This document shows, piece by piece, positions 43,019 through 50,968 of a stretch of 64,000 bases of DNA; position 1 is the first letter of the stretch, and every line of letters begins with the position of its first letter. The stretch comes from PALSA-612 sp035652235 (lineage in GTDB: Bacteria; Actinomycetota; Thermoleophilia; Gaiellales; Gaiellaceae), in the NCBI GenBank assembly GCA_035652235.1, contig DASREE010000040.1, positions 30,077 through 94,076 on the forward strand, read 5' to 3'. The notes beneath the pieces are model-generated. The model had not been told where the DNA came from and did no database searches. It saw only the letters and a program-made list of their open reading frames with translations. A program made the translations under genes and the position numbers.

Positions 43019-44550
43019 GCGCGCCGCTCGCCGTCCCCGCCCGCTTCAACTTCGCCCGGGACGTCGTCGAGCGGCGCTGCGGCCACGCGCTCACGTTCGT
43101 CGCCGCGAGCGGCGCCGTCACGGAGGTCTCCTTCGAACAGGTCGCCGCGCGCGCAGCTCGCTGGGCGGGCCGCCTCCGTCGCGCCGGGGTGGGGCGCGGC
43201 GACCGCGTGCTCGTGCTCGTCGGCAAGACGCTCGACTGGCACCCGCTCGTGCTCGGGCTGCTCAAGCTCGGCGCCGTCGCCGTCCCCTGCTCGGAGCTCC
43301 TGCGCGCGAGGGACCTGGCCTTCCGCCTCGAACACTCGGGCGCGCGGCTCCTCGTCGCCGATCGCCAGGCCGAGCGGGAGGTCGCTCCCCTCGGCGCCGA
43401 CACGATCTTCACGGACACGGCCGGCCTCGAGCGCGAGCCCGACTCCGCGCCGACCGAGGACACGGCCGCGTCGGACGCCGCCTTCATCCTCTACACCTCG
43501 GGCACGACGAAGGACCCGAAGGGGGTCGTGCACACGCACGGCTACTGCTTCGCCAAGCGCATGCAGGCCGAGCGCTGGCTCGGCGCGCGCCCGGGCGACC
43601 TCGTCTGGTGCACGGCCTCGACCGGCTGGGCGAAGTCGATCTGGAACGTGCTGCTCGGCCCGTGGAGCACGGGCGCCGCGATCGTGCTGCACGAGGGCGG
43701 CTTCGACCCGGAGGAGCGCCTCGAGCTCGTCTCCAGGCTGGGCGTCACCGTCCTGTGCCAGGCGCCGACGGAGTACCGGCTCGAGGCGAAGCTCCCGGCG
43801 CTCGAGCGCCACGACCTCTGTCGCGTGCGGCACCTCGTCTCTGCCGGTGAGCCGCTCAACCCCGAGGTGATCAAGGCGTTCCGGGACGCGTTCAGCCTCA
43901 CGATCCGCGACGGGTACGGCCAGACCGAGAATACGCTGCTCGTCGGCAACTTCCCGGGCATGGAGGTGCGGCCCGGATCGATGGGCCTGTCGTCCCCCGG
44001 CCACCGCGTCGCCGTCATCGACGCCGACGGCAACGAGACCGCGCCGGGCGAGGAGGGGGACGTCGCGCTCGCCGGGCGCCCACCCAGCCTGTTCCGCGAG
44101 TACTACCGCGCGCCGGCGGAGACCGCGGCCGTCTTCCGCGGCGACTGGTACGTGACGGGCGACCGGGCGACGCGCGACGAGGACGGCTACCTGTGGTTCA
44201 CCGGCCGGGCAGACGACGTCATCCTCTCGGCGGCCTACCGCATCGGCCCCTTCGAGGTGGAGAGCGCGCTGCTCGAGCACCCGTCCGTCGCCGAGAGCGC
44301 CGTCGTCGGCAAGCCCGACCCCGACCGCGGCCAGATCGTGAAGGCGTTCGTCGTCCTGCGCTCCGGGTTCGAGCGGTCGGACGAGCTGGCGCGCGAGCTG
44401 CAGGAGCACTGCAAGCGCGTGACGGCGCCGTACAAGTATCCGCGCGAGATCGAGTTCGTCGACGCGCTCCCGAAGACGCGGAGCGGGAAGATCCGCCGGG
44501 TGGAGCTGCGCAGGCGCGAGGAGGAGCTGTCTCGCCGCGCCCCGTCCTGA
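43015..44550 (+). CDS. AMP-forming acyl-CoA synthetase, medium-chain/aryl type
   Basis: A 511-residue ANL ligase. The P-loop-like motif is LYTSGTTKDPKGVVHTHG; RDGYGQTENTLL, DWYVTGDRATRDEDGYL and KTRSGKIRRVELR complete the set, and WCTASTGWAKSIWNVLLGPW is typical of the medium-chain/aryl (ACSM-like) subgroup. The TTG start overlaps the cupin stop by four bases. It activates a carboxylate to acyl-AMP and then acyl-CoA; the substrate is not resolved. The downstream BAAT-like hydrolase could use the acyl-CoA product. Confidence 0.87.
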   Translation: MSAPLAVPARFNFARDVVERRCGHALTFVAASGAVTEVSFEQVAARAARWAGRLRRAGVGRGDRVLVLVGKTLDWHPLVLGLLKLGAVAVPCSELLRARDLAFRLEHSGARLLVADRQAEREVAPLGADTIFTDTAGLEREPDSAPTEDTAASDAAFILYTSGTTKDPKGVVHTHGYCFAKRMQAERWLGARPGDLVWCTASTGWAKSIWNVLLGPWSTGAAIVLHEGGFDPEERLELVSRLGVTVLCQAPTEYRLEAKLPALERHDLCRVRHLVSAGEPLNPEVIKAFRDAFSLTIRDGYGQTENTLLVGNFPGMEVRPGSMGLSSPGHRVAVIDADGNETAPGEEGDVALAGRPPSLFREYYRAPAETAAVFRGDWYVTGDRATRDEDGYLWFTGRADDVILSAAYRIGPFEVESALLEHPSVAESAVVGKPDPDRGQIVKAFVVLRSGFERSDELARELQEHCKRVTAPYKYPREIEFVDALPKTRSGKIRRVELRRREEELSRRAPS

Positions 44551-45704
44551 CGCTGGCGGCAGCGCTGGCCGCCGTACTGGCGGCGGCGGCGTCCGCGACG
44601 GCGCCCGTGCGGATGACCGCAGCTCCCGCCGAGGGGCTCTTGGACGCGCCGCTCGACGTGCGCATCAGCGGCCTGCAGCCGGGCGAGGCGGTCGTGCTGC
44701 ACGCCACCGAGCTGTCGGCGCGGCGCCGCCCCTGGCGCTCCAGCGTCGCCCTCCGCGCCGACTCGCGCGGCGTCGTCGAGCGCGACGCGCGCTCGCTCCT
44801 GACCTCGCTGCGCCCGGTCGAGCGACTCCCGGGCGACGCCTTCCCCGCGGACGTCGGCCACATCCAGCTCAGCATCTCCATCCGCCGGCACACGGTCGCC
44901 CGTCTCGAAGTCGTCCGGCGGGTGCTGTCGCGAGCGGTTGCGCACACGCTCCTGCTCGCCTCGCGCGACCACCTGGTCGGGCGCTACTACGCGCCGGCCG
45001 GCGCGAAGCGCAAGCCTGCCATTCTCCTCCTCGGCGGCCTGGAGGGAGGCTTGTTCTTCCCGCCGGTCGCGAAGCTGCTCGCCTCGCACGGCTATCCGAC
45101 GCTCGATCTCGCCTACTTCGGCCTGCCGGGGCTGCCAGCGTCGCTCGAGCGGATCCCGCTCGAGTACTTCCAGCGGGCGCTCGTCTGGCTCGCGGCCCGC
45201 CCCGGCGTCGACCCGCGCCGCCTGGTCGTGATCGGCGCGTCGCGCGGGGCGGAAGCCGCGCTGCTCGTGGCCAGCGCCTTCCCGTCGCTCGTCTCCGCTG
45301 TCGCCGCCTACTCGCCGAGCGCACGCGTCGTCGCCGCTCCCGACGGACGCGGCCCCGCCTGGACGCTCGGTGGCAGAGCGCTGGCGCCGGGACGGCAGAT
45401 CCGGGTCGAGCGGATCGAGGGGCCGCTCCTGCTCGTCGCCGGGCTCGCCGACGGGCTGTGGCCGTCGGGCCCCTCAGCGCGCGCGATCGCGCGCCGTGCC
45501 CGCCGGCCGGCGACGCTCCTCGCCTACCCGGGCGCAGGGCATGCCGTCGACCTCGTCCTGCCGAACGCGCCGTCCAGCACCGTCCTCGCCACCCGCGACG
45601 GGCTGCTGCGGCTGGGTGGCACGCCCGCCGCGGACGCGGCCGCCCGCAACGCCGCCTGGCCGCAGCTGCTGCTCTTCCTCGACCGGATCGGGTCGAGTTC
45701 GTGA
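44547..45704 (+). CDS. BAAT-type acyl-CoA thioesterase/acyltransferase, secreted or membrane-linked
   Basis: About 385 residues. After a hydrophobic leader (LAAALAAVLAAAASATA), an immunoglobulin-like acyl-CoA thioesterase N-domain (DAPLDVRISGLQPGEAVVLH) precedes an alpha/beta hydrolase with Ser in VVIGASRGAEAALLV, Asp in LADGLWPSGP and His in YPGAGHAVDL, the BAAT C-terminal triad; the usual nucleophile Cys is Ser. No ATG/GTG/TTG precedes the leader in frame. A CTG at 44547 overlapping the ligase stop as CTGA is proposed; the first standard start is GTG 44608, which would remove the leader. Confidence 0.75.
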   Translation: MTLAAALAAVLAAAASATAPVRMTAAPAEGLLDAPLDVRISGLQPGEAVVLHATELSARRRPWRSSVALRADSRGVVERDARSLLTSLRPVERLPGDAFPADVGHIQLSISIRRHTVARLEVVRRVLSRAVAHTLLLASRDHLVGRYYAPAGAKRKPAILLLGGLEGGLFFPPVAKLLASHGYPTLDLAYFGLPGLPASLERIPLEYFQRALVWLAARPGVDPRRLVVIGASRGAEAALLVASAFPSLVSAVAAYSPSARVVAAPDGRGPAWTLGGRALAPGRQIRVERIEGPLLLVAGLADGLWPSGPSARAIARRARRPATLLAYPGAGHAVDLVLPNAPSSTVLATRDGLLRLGGTPAADAAARNAAWPQLLLFLDRIGSSS

Positions 45705-45745
45705 CGAATCCCGCGCAGCCGTTGCGCCGAGGCCGGTGCGGCCCC

Positions 45746-45751
45746 TACCGT
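45746..45751 (+). promoter_or_regulatory. -10 box TACCGT before the HNH-like gene
   Basis: TACCGT is seven bases before GTG 45759. Confidence 0.4.
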
Positions 45752-45758
45752 CGTCCCC

Positions 45759-46250
45759 GTGCGGCGGCGGTCGGGATCGGCCTGGCTTCTCCTCGCCGCC
45801 GCGCCGGTGCTCGTCCTGGCCGCGGTCGCGCTCGGGCGGGCGCTCGGGCCCGGGCCGGCCGCTCCGGGCGCGTACGCGGCGCGGCCGTCGCTGACCCCGG
45901 GAGCGCTCAACCCGGACGTGACCCAGGCGACGATCCGCACGACGATCTGCGTGCAGGGCTGGACGAGGACGGTGCGCCCGCCGGCCTCGTTCACCTCGGC
46001 CCTCAAGCTCGTGCAGATGCGGCGGTACGGCTTCACCGGCCAGCCGGCCGACTACCAGGAGGATCACTTCATCTCGCTCGAGCTGGGCGGCGCGCCGAGC
46101 GACCCGCGCAACCTGTGGCCCGAGCGGCGCCCGCGCGCCGACCGGGTGGACGCGATCGAGAACGAGCTGAACGCGAAGGTCTGCTCGGGCGAGCTCAGCC
46201 TGACGGAGGCGCAGCGCCGCGAGGCGGAGCTCAAGTGGACGCAGGGCTGA
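45759..46250 (+). CDS. Secreted HNH-like protein
   Basis: A 163-residue protein with an N-terminal signal or anchor (SAWLLLAAAPVLVLAAVAL). The mature part contains DYQEDHFISLELGGAPSDPR then NLWPE, the pattern (E-D-H-x-I-x-L-E-L-G-G-x-x-x-D-P-x-N-L-x-P) of HNH-endonuclease-like domains, followed by a helical tail with ADRVDAIENELNAKVCSGEL. A nuclease role is possible but I cannot verify the second metal ligand. Similar small exported proteins are scattered through actinobacteria and proteobacteria. Confidence 0.7.
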   Translation: MRRRSGSAWLLLAAAPVLVLAAVALGRALGPGPAAPGAYAARPSLTPGALNPDVTQATIRTTICVQGWTRTVRPPASFTSALKLVQMRRYGFTGQPADYQEDHFISLELGGAPSDPRNLWPERRPRADRVDAIENELNAKVCSGELSLTEAQRREAELKWTQG

Positions 46251-46307
46251 GGACCAGCCTCGGTCTCGTACCGTCGCCCGGATGGACGCCCGCAGCGGGA
46301 ATCTCAG

Positions 46308-46688
46308 TCAGGCCGACAGCGCCGCGCGCTCCGCCGCCGTCAGCGGCGCCGGCCGGCCCTCCCCGTCGACGTGCACGACGACCATCGCGCCGCGGACGCA
46401 CGTCTCGCCGGCGCGCTCCACCTCGAACGCCCACGTGATCGACGTCTCGCCGAGCCGCTCCGGCCGGATGCGCACGTCGATCTCGTCCTCGAACACGAGC
46501 ACGTTCAGGAACTCCGCCTCGACCCGCCGGCGCGGATAGCTCCCCCACTCGTCCATCAGCCCCAGCCGGCGCCGGAGAGACGTCTCGGCGAGCTCCGCCC
46601 AGCGGAACGCGGCCGTGAAGTGGATCCGCCCACCCGCGTCGGTGTCGACCCACGCGACACGGAGGCGCTCCACGTGCTCGACGCTCAT
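46308..46688 (-). CDS. Hotdog-fold acyl-CoA thioesterase (YbgC/4HBT type)
   Basis: A 126-residue thioesterase. VAWVDTDAGGRIHFTAAFRW carries the catalytic Asp and the nearby His of the D-x-D-x-x-G-x-x-x-x region; VEAEFLNVLVFEDEIDVRI is the central strand. It probably hydrolyses a short or aromatic acyl-CoA. The ATG at 46688 is taken as start; the frame is open 16 codons further upstream. It lies 82 bases after the alcohol dehydrogenase and may share its transcript. Confidence 0.82.
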   Translation of the reverse strand: MSVEHVERLRVAWVDTDAGGRIHFTAAFRWAELAETSLRRRLGLMDEWGSYPRRRVEAEFLNVLVFEDEIDVRIRPERLGETSITWAFEVERAGETCVRGAMVVVHVDGEGRPAPLTAAERAALSA

Positions 46689-46770
46689 CGCCGCCCGCCC
46701 CGGCGTCCGCACGCGTCCACCAGCGGAGCCGGACACCTGGCCGTCGCTCGTCCGGGCAGGGGGGTGGCGG

Positions 46771-47865
46771 TCATGGGCGGACGAGCACGCGCCCGGGCGA
46801 GCCGGCGAGCGAGGCCTCGAACGCGTCGTCGACCTCCTCCAGCGCGAAGCTCGGTCCGAGCTGCGAGGCGAGGTCGAGCCTGCCCGCCCGTACGTGCTCG
46901 AGAAGGACGGGGAGCGCGACCGCCGGGTGCTCGGAGCCGTAGATCGTCCCCGTCAGGCGCCGCTCGCGGCGCACGAAGTCGACCGGGTCGAGGTCGAGCC
47001 GCCTGCCGGCCGCCGGCAGGCCGACGATCACGCACAGGCCACCGTTGCGCGTCCAGCGGAACGCGACCTCCGTCGTCGACGGGTCCCCGACCGCGTCGAA
47101 GGCGTAGTCGACGCCGTCCGGGAAGGCCCGCTTCATCTCCGCCGTCAGCCCGTCCGGGTCGGCCGTCGCGGTCGCGCCGAGCCGCGCGGCCAGCTCGCGC
47201 CTGGCCGCGAGCGGGTCGACGCAGACGATCGCGCCCGCGCCCGCGATCCGGGCGCCCTGCACGACGAACTGGCCGACGCCGCCCGCGCCGACGACGAGCA
47301 CGGACGAGCCGGGCTCGACCCGGGCGGCGAACAGGGCGGCCCCGACGCCGGTGAGGGCCGCGCAGCCGAGGAGCGCGGCCTGGTCGAGCGGCACGCCCTC
47401 GCCGATCGGCAGCGCCACCGACGCGGACACGACGACGCGCTCCGCGAGCGCGCCGGTGGCGGTGCCGCGGTAGACCGGCTGGCCGTCGAGCGAGAGCCCC
47501 GTGCGGCCGTCGAGCAGCGTCCCCGCCGCGATCGCGCGCTGCAGTGCGAGGCAGGCAGCGGGACGGCCGCGGCGGCAGTCGGCGCACTCGCCGCACGACG
47601 GCGCCCAGGAGAGCACGACCCGGTCGCCGGGGGAGAGGCCGGCGACGCCCTCCCCCACCTGCTCGACGACGCCCGACCCCTCGTGCCCGAGCACCATCGG
47701 GGTCGGACGCCGCCACTCGCCCTTGACCGAGTGCAGGTCGGTGCCGCAGATACCCACCGCCGCCATCCGCACCAGCACCTCGCCGGGGCCCGGCCCCTCG
47801 AGGTCGAGCTCCCGCACCTGGAAGGGCCGGCCCGGGCCGACGAACACCGCGGCGCGGGTCTTCAC
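46771..47865 (-). CDS. Zinc-dependent alcohol dehydrogenase
   Basis: A 364-residue medium-chain dehydrogenase. Catalytic zinc ligands: Cys in VGICGTDLHS and His-Glu in VLGHEGSGVV; structural zinc: four Cys in PSCGECADCRRGRPAAC. The NAD site is VLVVGAGGVGQFVVQGAR. TDLHSVKGEW suggests the class that includes formaldehyde-, benzyl- or polyol-type dehydrogenases. The GTG start overlaps the stop of the isochorismatase-like gene by GTGA. Confidence 0.88.
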   Translation of the reverse strand: MKTRAAVFVGPGRPFQVRELDLEGPGPGEVLVRMAAVGICGTDLHSVKGEWRRPTPMVLGHEGSGVVEQVGEGVAGLSPGDRVVLSWAPSCGECADCRRGRPAACLALQRAIAAGTLLDGRTGLSLDGQPVYRGTATGALAERVVVSASVALPIGEGVPLDQAALLGCAALTGVGAALFAARVEPGSSVLVVGAGGVGQFVVQGARIAGAGAIVCVDPLAARRELAARLGATATADPDGLTAEMKRAFPDGVDYAFDAVGDPSTTEVAFRWTRNGGLCVIVGLPAAGRRLDLDPVDFVRRERRLTGTIYGSEHPAVALPVLLEHVRAGRLDLASQLGPSFALEEVDDAFEASLAGSPGRVLVRP

Positions 47866-48476
47866 GAGCCGAGCGCCTCGATCACCTCGTCGGCCTTCGT
47901 CACCGTGGACACGTTCTGCAGCGCGTAGTTGATGGACGCGTTGTGCCAGTCGGCGTTCATGGTCGAGCAGCAGTCCTCGGGAACGATCATCGTGTAGCCC
48001 ATGTCGGCCCCCGTTCTCGCCGTGTGCTCGATCGACATGTTCGTCCAGGCGCCGGTGACGATCACGGTGTCCACGCCGAGCGCGCGCAAGAGGTTGTCGA
48101 GGCGGGTGCCCTGCCAGCCGCTCATCCGCATCTTCTCGACCACGTGGTCGCCCGGCTTCGGCTCGAGGCCGTCCACGGGCGCGGCGCCCCAGGTGCCGCG
48201 GACGAGCGCGTTCGCCTCCTTGACGCCCTGGAAGAGAGGTGCGTTCAGCTGCAGGCCGGGGGCCCCCTCCTCGACGAGGTAGTGGACGTGCACGACCGGC
48301 ACGCCCTTCGCGCGGCAGGCGTCTGCGAGCCGCTGCACGTTCGCGACCACGTTCTGGTCCTTCGCGTGCTGCGGCGAGCCGGAGTCGGCGAAGGCGCCGC
48401 CCTCCATGATCACGTCGTTCTGCAGGTCCTGGACGACGAGCGCGGTGCGCGTCGGATCCAGCGTGAAGTCAGCCAT
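47862..48476 (-). CDS. Isochorismatase-family protein with Ser in place of the nucleophile Cys
   Basis: A 204-residue cysteine-hydrolase-fold protein. Asp 17 (VVQDLQND) and Lys 115 (VVEKMRMSGW) of the triad are present. In the segment TNMSIEHTAR the family pattern T-x-x-C-V-x-x-T places Ser 148 where the nucleophile Cys should be, so classical amidohydrolase chemistry is doubtful; EDCCST follows later. True isochorismatases also lack the Cys (they have Gly). AGGAG precedes ATG 48476. Co-transcribed with the zinc dehydrogenase. Confidence 0.8.
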   Translation of the reverse strand: MADFTLDPTRTALVVQDLQNDVIMEGGAFADSGSPQHAKDQNVVANVQRLADACRAKGVPVVHVHYLVEEGAPGLQLNAPLFQGVKEANALVRGTWGAAPVDGLEPKPGDHVVEKMRMSGWQGTRLDNLLRALGVDTVIVTGAWTNMSIEHTARTGADMGYTMIVPEDCCSTMNADWHNASINYALQNVSTVTKADEVIEALGS

Positions 48477-48499
48477 CTCACTCCTCCCTGAGTGCTGCG

Positions 48500-49408
48500 C
48501 TAGCGCATGAAGGGCTCGCGGCGGCCGGCGACGGTCGTCTGGAAGCGGTACAGCGAGGTCGACGCCGCCACGAACATCCACTTCCACTCCGGCCCGCCCC
48601 AGTGCAGGTTGCCGACGCTCTCCGGGATCCCGACGACGCCGAGGTGCTCGCCGGCGGGCGAGAACACCCACACGCCGCCCGGGCCGGTGACCCAGATCGA
48701 GCCCTCCTCGTCGCACTTCATCCCGTCGACGAGGCCGCCCTTGGCCACGTCGCCGTCGCCGATAGCCTCGGCGAACACCCGGCCGTTCGCGAGCGTGCCG
48801 TCCGCCTGCACGTCGAAGACGCGGATGAGCGCCCGCTCGGTGTCGTTCACGTACAGGAGCGACTCGCCGGGCGAGAAGCAGAGGCCGTTCGGCTGTCCGA
48901 AGTCGTCGGCGAGCAGCTGGAGCTCGCCGCCGCCCGGCGGGATCCGGTACACGCCCTGGAAGTCGAGGTCCTGCTCGCGCTCGACGCCGAAGCCGGGCCA
49001 GCGGCCGTAGGTCGGGTCGGTGAAGTAGATCGCGCCGCTCGAGTGCACGACGATGTCGTTCGGGCTGTTCAGCTCCTTACCCCGGTAGTGGGTCGCGATC
49101 GTCTCCCGCGTCCCGTCGGGCCGCTCGCGCACGACCGAGCTCGTCGAGTGCTCGCAGACGAGCAGGTTGAGGTCGGCGTCGTAGGTCATGCCGTTGCACT
49201 TGTTGCTCGGGTTCCGCACCTCCTCGACGCGCCCGTCCGGCGTCCACTTGCGCCGGATGTCCGCCGGCATGTCGCTGAAGAGGAGGTACTCGTCGCGCGG
49301 GTGCCAGATCGGCCCCTCGGTGAAGGTGAACCCGGTCGCGAGCCGCTCGACCTCGACGTTCGGGTCGACGAGCCGGGAAAGCTGGTCGGATCTCACGTCT
49401 ACGGGCAC
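48500..49408 (-). CDS. SMP-30/gluconolactonase-family lactonase
   Basis: A 302-residue six-bladed propeller hydrolase. Metal ligands in order: Glu in FTEGPIWHP, Asn in KELNSPNDIVV (and CNGMTYD), and Asp in GLVDGMKCDEEGSIWV. Family members hydrolyse sugar lactones or related lactones. There is no signal peptide. It starts with GTG behind AAGGAG and is followed 23 bases on by the isochorismatase-like gene, so lactonase, hydrolase and zinc dehydrogenase may form one operon. Confidence 0.88.
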   Translation of the reverse strand: MPVDVRSDQLSRLVDPNVEVERLATGFTFTEGPIWHPRDEYLLFSDMPADIRRKWTPDGRVEEVRNPSNKCNGMTYDADLNLLVCEHSTSSVVRERPDGTRETIATHYRGKELNSPNDIVVHSSGAIYFTDPTYGRWPGFGVEREQDLDFQGVYRIPPGGGELQLLADDFGQPNGLCFSPGESLLYVNDTERALIRVFDVQADGTLANGRVFAEAIGDGDVAKGGLVDGMKCDEEGSIWVTGPGGVWVFSPAGEHLGVVGIPESVGNLHWGGPEWKWMFVAASTSLYRFQTTVAGRREPFMR

Positions 49409-49488
49409 GTCCGCTCCTTTCTCGACGCCGAAAAGCCGGCGCCGAACCTAACAGACGGAGATGGGCGCCGCCGGCCGCCGCGGGGCGG

Positions 49489-49896
49489 CTAGCCGGACTC
49501 GTCCACAGGGTCGAAGTCGAGCGCGAGCGAGTTGATGCAGTAGCGGAGACCGGTCGGCTCCGGGCCGTCGGGGAAGACGTGCCCGAGGTGCGAGTCGCAG
49601 GCGGCGCAGCGGACCTCGGTGCGGCGCATGCCGTAGGAGGTGTCCTCCTCGAGCACGAGCCTGCCCTCGGCCGCCGGCGCGACGAAGCTCGGCCAGCCGG
49701 AGCCCGAGTCGAACTTCGCGTCGGAGCGGAAGAGCTCGGCCCCGCACGCGCCGCAGCGGTAGACGCCGTCCGCGTGGTTCAGGTTCAACTCGCCCGACCA
49801 GGGCGGCTCCGTGGCCCCGCAGCGGAGCACGGCGTAGCGGTCCGGCTCCAGCTCTCGGCGCCACTCCTCGTCCGTCTTGCGGATCCTGTCGGGCAT
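49489..49896 (-). CDS. msrB: Peptide methionine-R-sulfoxide reductase MsrB
   Basis: A 135-residue MsrB. The catalytic Cys 120 is in LRYCINSLAL, the zinc site has Cys 48/51 (CGAC) and 97/100 (CAAC), and KFDSGSGWPSF with HLGHVFPDG are the signature regions. Cys 26 may be a second redox Cys. It reduces methionine-R-sulfoxide in proteins using thioredoxin. The gene begins 4 bases after xdhC and is the last of the maturation operon, although no link to molybdenum enzymes is known. Confidence 0.92.
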   Translation of the reverse strand: MPDRIRKTDEEWRRELEPDRYAVLRCGATEPPWSGELNLNHADGVYRCGACGAELFRSDAKFDSGSGWPSFVAPAAEGRLVLEEDTSYGMRRTEVRCAACDSHLGHVFPDGPEPTGLRYCINSLALDFDPVDESG

Positions 49897-49900
49897 CGGC

Positions 49901-50650
49901 TCAATCGGCGGCGGCGTGGATGCGCTGCGTCGAGCGGCCGAGCCTGCCGCCCTCGCGGCCGTTGCGGACGGCGACGATCTCGGCCAGGATGGAGAGCGCC
50001 GTCTCCGGCTGCGACTCGGCGCCGAGGTCGAGGCCGCAGGGGCCGGCGATCCGGTCGAGATCGGCCTCGTCCACGCCGGCCTCGAGCAGCCGCTCGCGGC
50101 GGCGCTCCTGATTGCGCCGCGAGCCGAGCGCGCCGACGTAGAACGCCTCCGTCGCCAGCGCCGCCTTGAGCGCCGGCACGTCGAACTTGTCGTCGTGGGT
50201 GAGCACGACGACGGCGGTCGCGTGGTCGGGCGCCACCCGCGCGAGCGCCTCCTCGGGCCAGGCGACGACGATCTCGTCCGCGCTCGGGATTCGCTCGCGC
50301 GTCGCGAACTTCGCGCGCGCGTCGGCGACGATCGCCTTCCAGCCGAGCTGCTTCGCCAGCCGCGCCAGCGACTCGGCCGTGTCCACCGCTCCGTACACGA
50401 GCAGGCGCGGCGGCGGCGCGTAGATCTCGGCGAACACGCGCGCCCCGTCCAGGTCGATGATCTGGTTGCGGTGGCCGCGGATGAGCTCGCCCGCCTGCTC
50501 GGCCAGCCCGGCGGGGAGCTGCGCGCCGAGCCGCTCGCCGTGCTCGAGCACGAGCATGTGCGCGCCGAGCGGCTCGCCCTCGATCACGGTGAACAGGACG
50601 GCGCGCTCCTCGCGCTCGACGACCTGCGCCAGCCGCTCGAAGACGGACAC
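49901..50650 (-). CDS. XdhC/CoxF-type molybdenum-hydroxylase maturation protein (Rossmann form)
   Basis: A 249-residue XdhC-family protein with the C-terminal Rossmann domain: RLLVYGAVDTAESLARLAKQ, then HDDKFDVPALKAALATEAFY and VGALGSRRNQERRRERLLEA. XdhC proteins bind molybdenum cofactor and help its sulfuration and insertion into xanthine-oxidase-family enzymes. The GTG start follows the TAG of the upstream XdhC domain gene without a gap. In CODH clusters the equivalent is CoxF. Its targets here are probably the three molybdenum hydroxylases of this window. Confidence 0.87.
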   Translation of the reverse strand: MSVFERLAQVVEREERAVLFTVIEGEPLGAHMLVLEHGERLGAQLPAGLAEQAGELIRGHRNQIIDLDGARVFAEIYAPPPRLLVYGAVDTAESLARLAKQLGWKAIVADARAKFATRERIPSADEIVVAWPEEALARVAPDHATAVVVLTHDDKFDVPALKAALATEAFYVGALGSRRNQERRRERLLEAGVDEADLDRIAGPCGLDLGAESQPETALSILAEIVAVRNGREGGRLGRSTQRIHAAAD

Positions 50651-50968
50651 CTACTCGTCCTCGAGCCGTTCCACGAACACGTCGATCTCGCCGCCGCAGG
50701 GGAGCCCGACGCCCCAGGCGTCCTCGTCGGCGATGCCGTACGAGACGAGCTGCGGCTCGCCGGTCTCGAGCACCCGCCGGGCGCACTCGTAGACGTCCGA
50801 CTCGACGCAGCCGCCCGACACCGAGCCGGCGAGCTCGCCTGCGTCCGACACGGCCAGCTTCGAGCCGACCGGGCGCGGCGCCGAGCGGCGGGTGGCGACG
50901 ACGGTCGCGATCGCCACCTTCTTGCCCTGCGCGCGCCAGCGCTCGACGTCGTCCAGGATCTCCTTCAC
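50651..50968 (-). CDS. XdhC N-terminal domain protein (CoxI/XdhC-like)
   Basis: A 105-residue protein corresponding to the N-terminal XdhC/CoxI domain: GKKVAIATVVATRRSAPRPV, then LAGSVSGGCVESDVYECARR with the conserved GG-C and LPCGGEIDVF. The two cysteines are the likely cofactor contact. In many XdhC proteins this domain is fused to the Rossmann half; here the halves are two adjacent genes. GTG start overlaps the VWA gene stop by GTGA. Confidence 0.87.
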   Translation of the reverse strand: MKEILDDVERWRAQGKKVAIATVVATRRSAPRPVGSKLAVSDAGELAGSVSGGCVESDVYECARRVLETGEPQLVSYGIADEDAWGVGLPCGGEIDVFVERLEDE

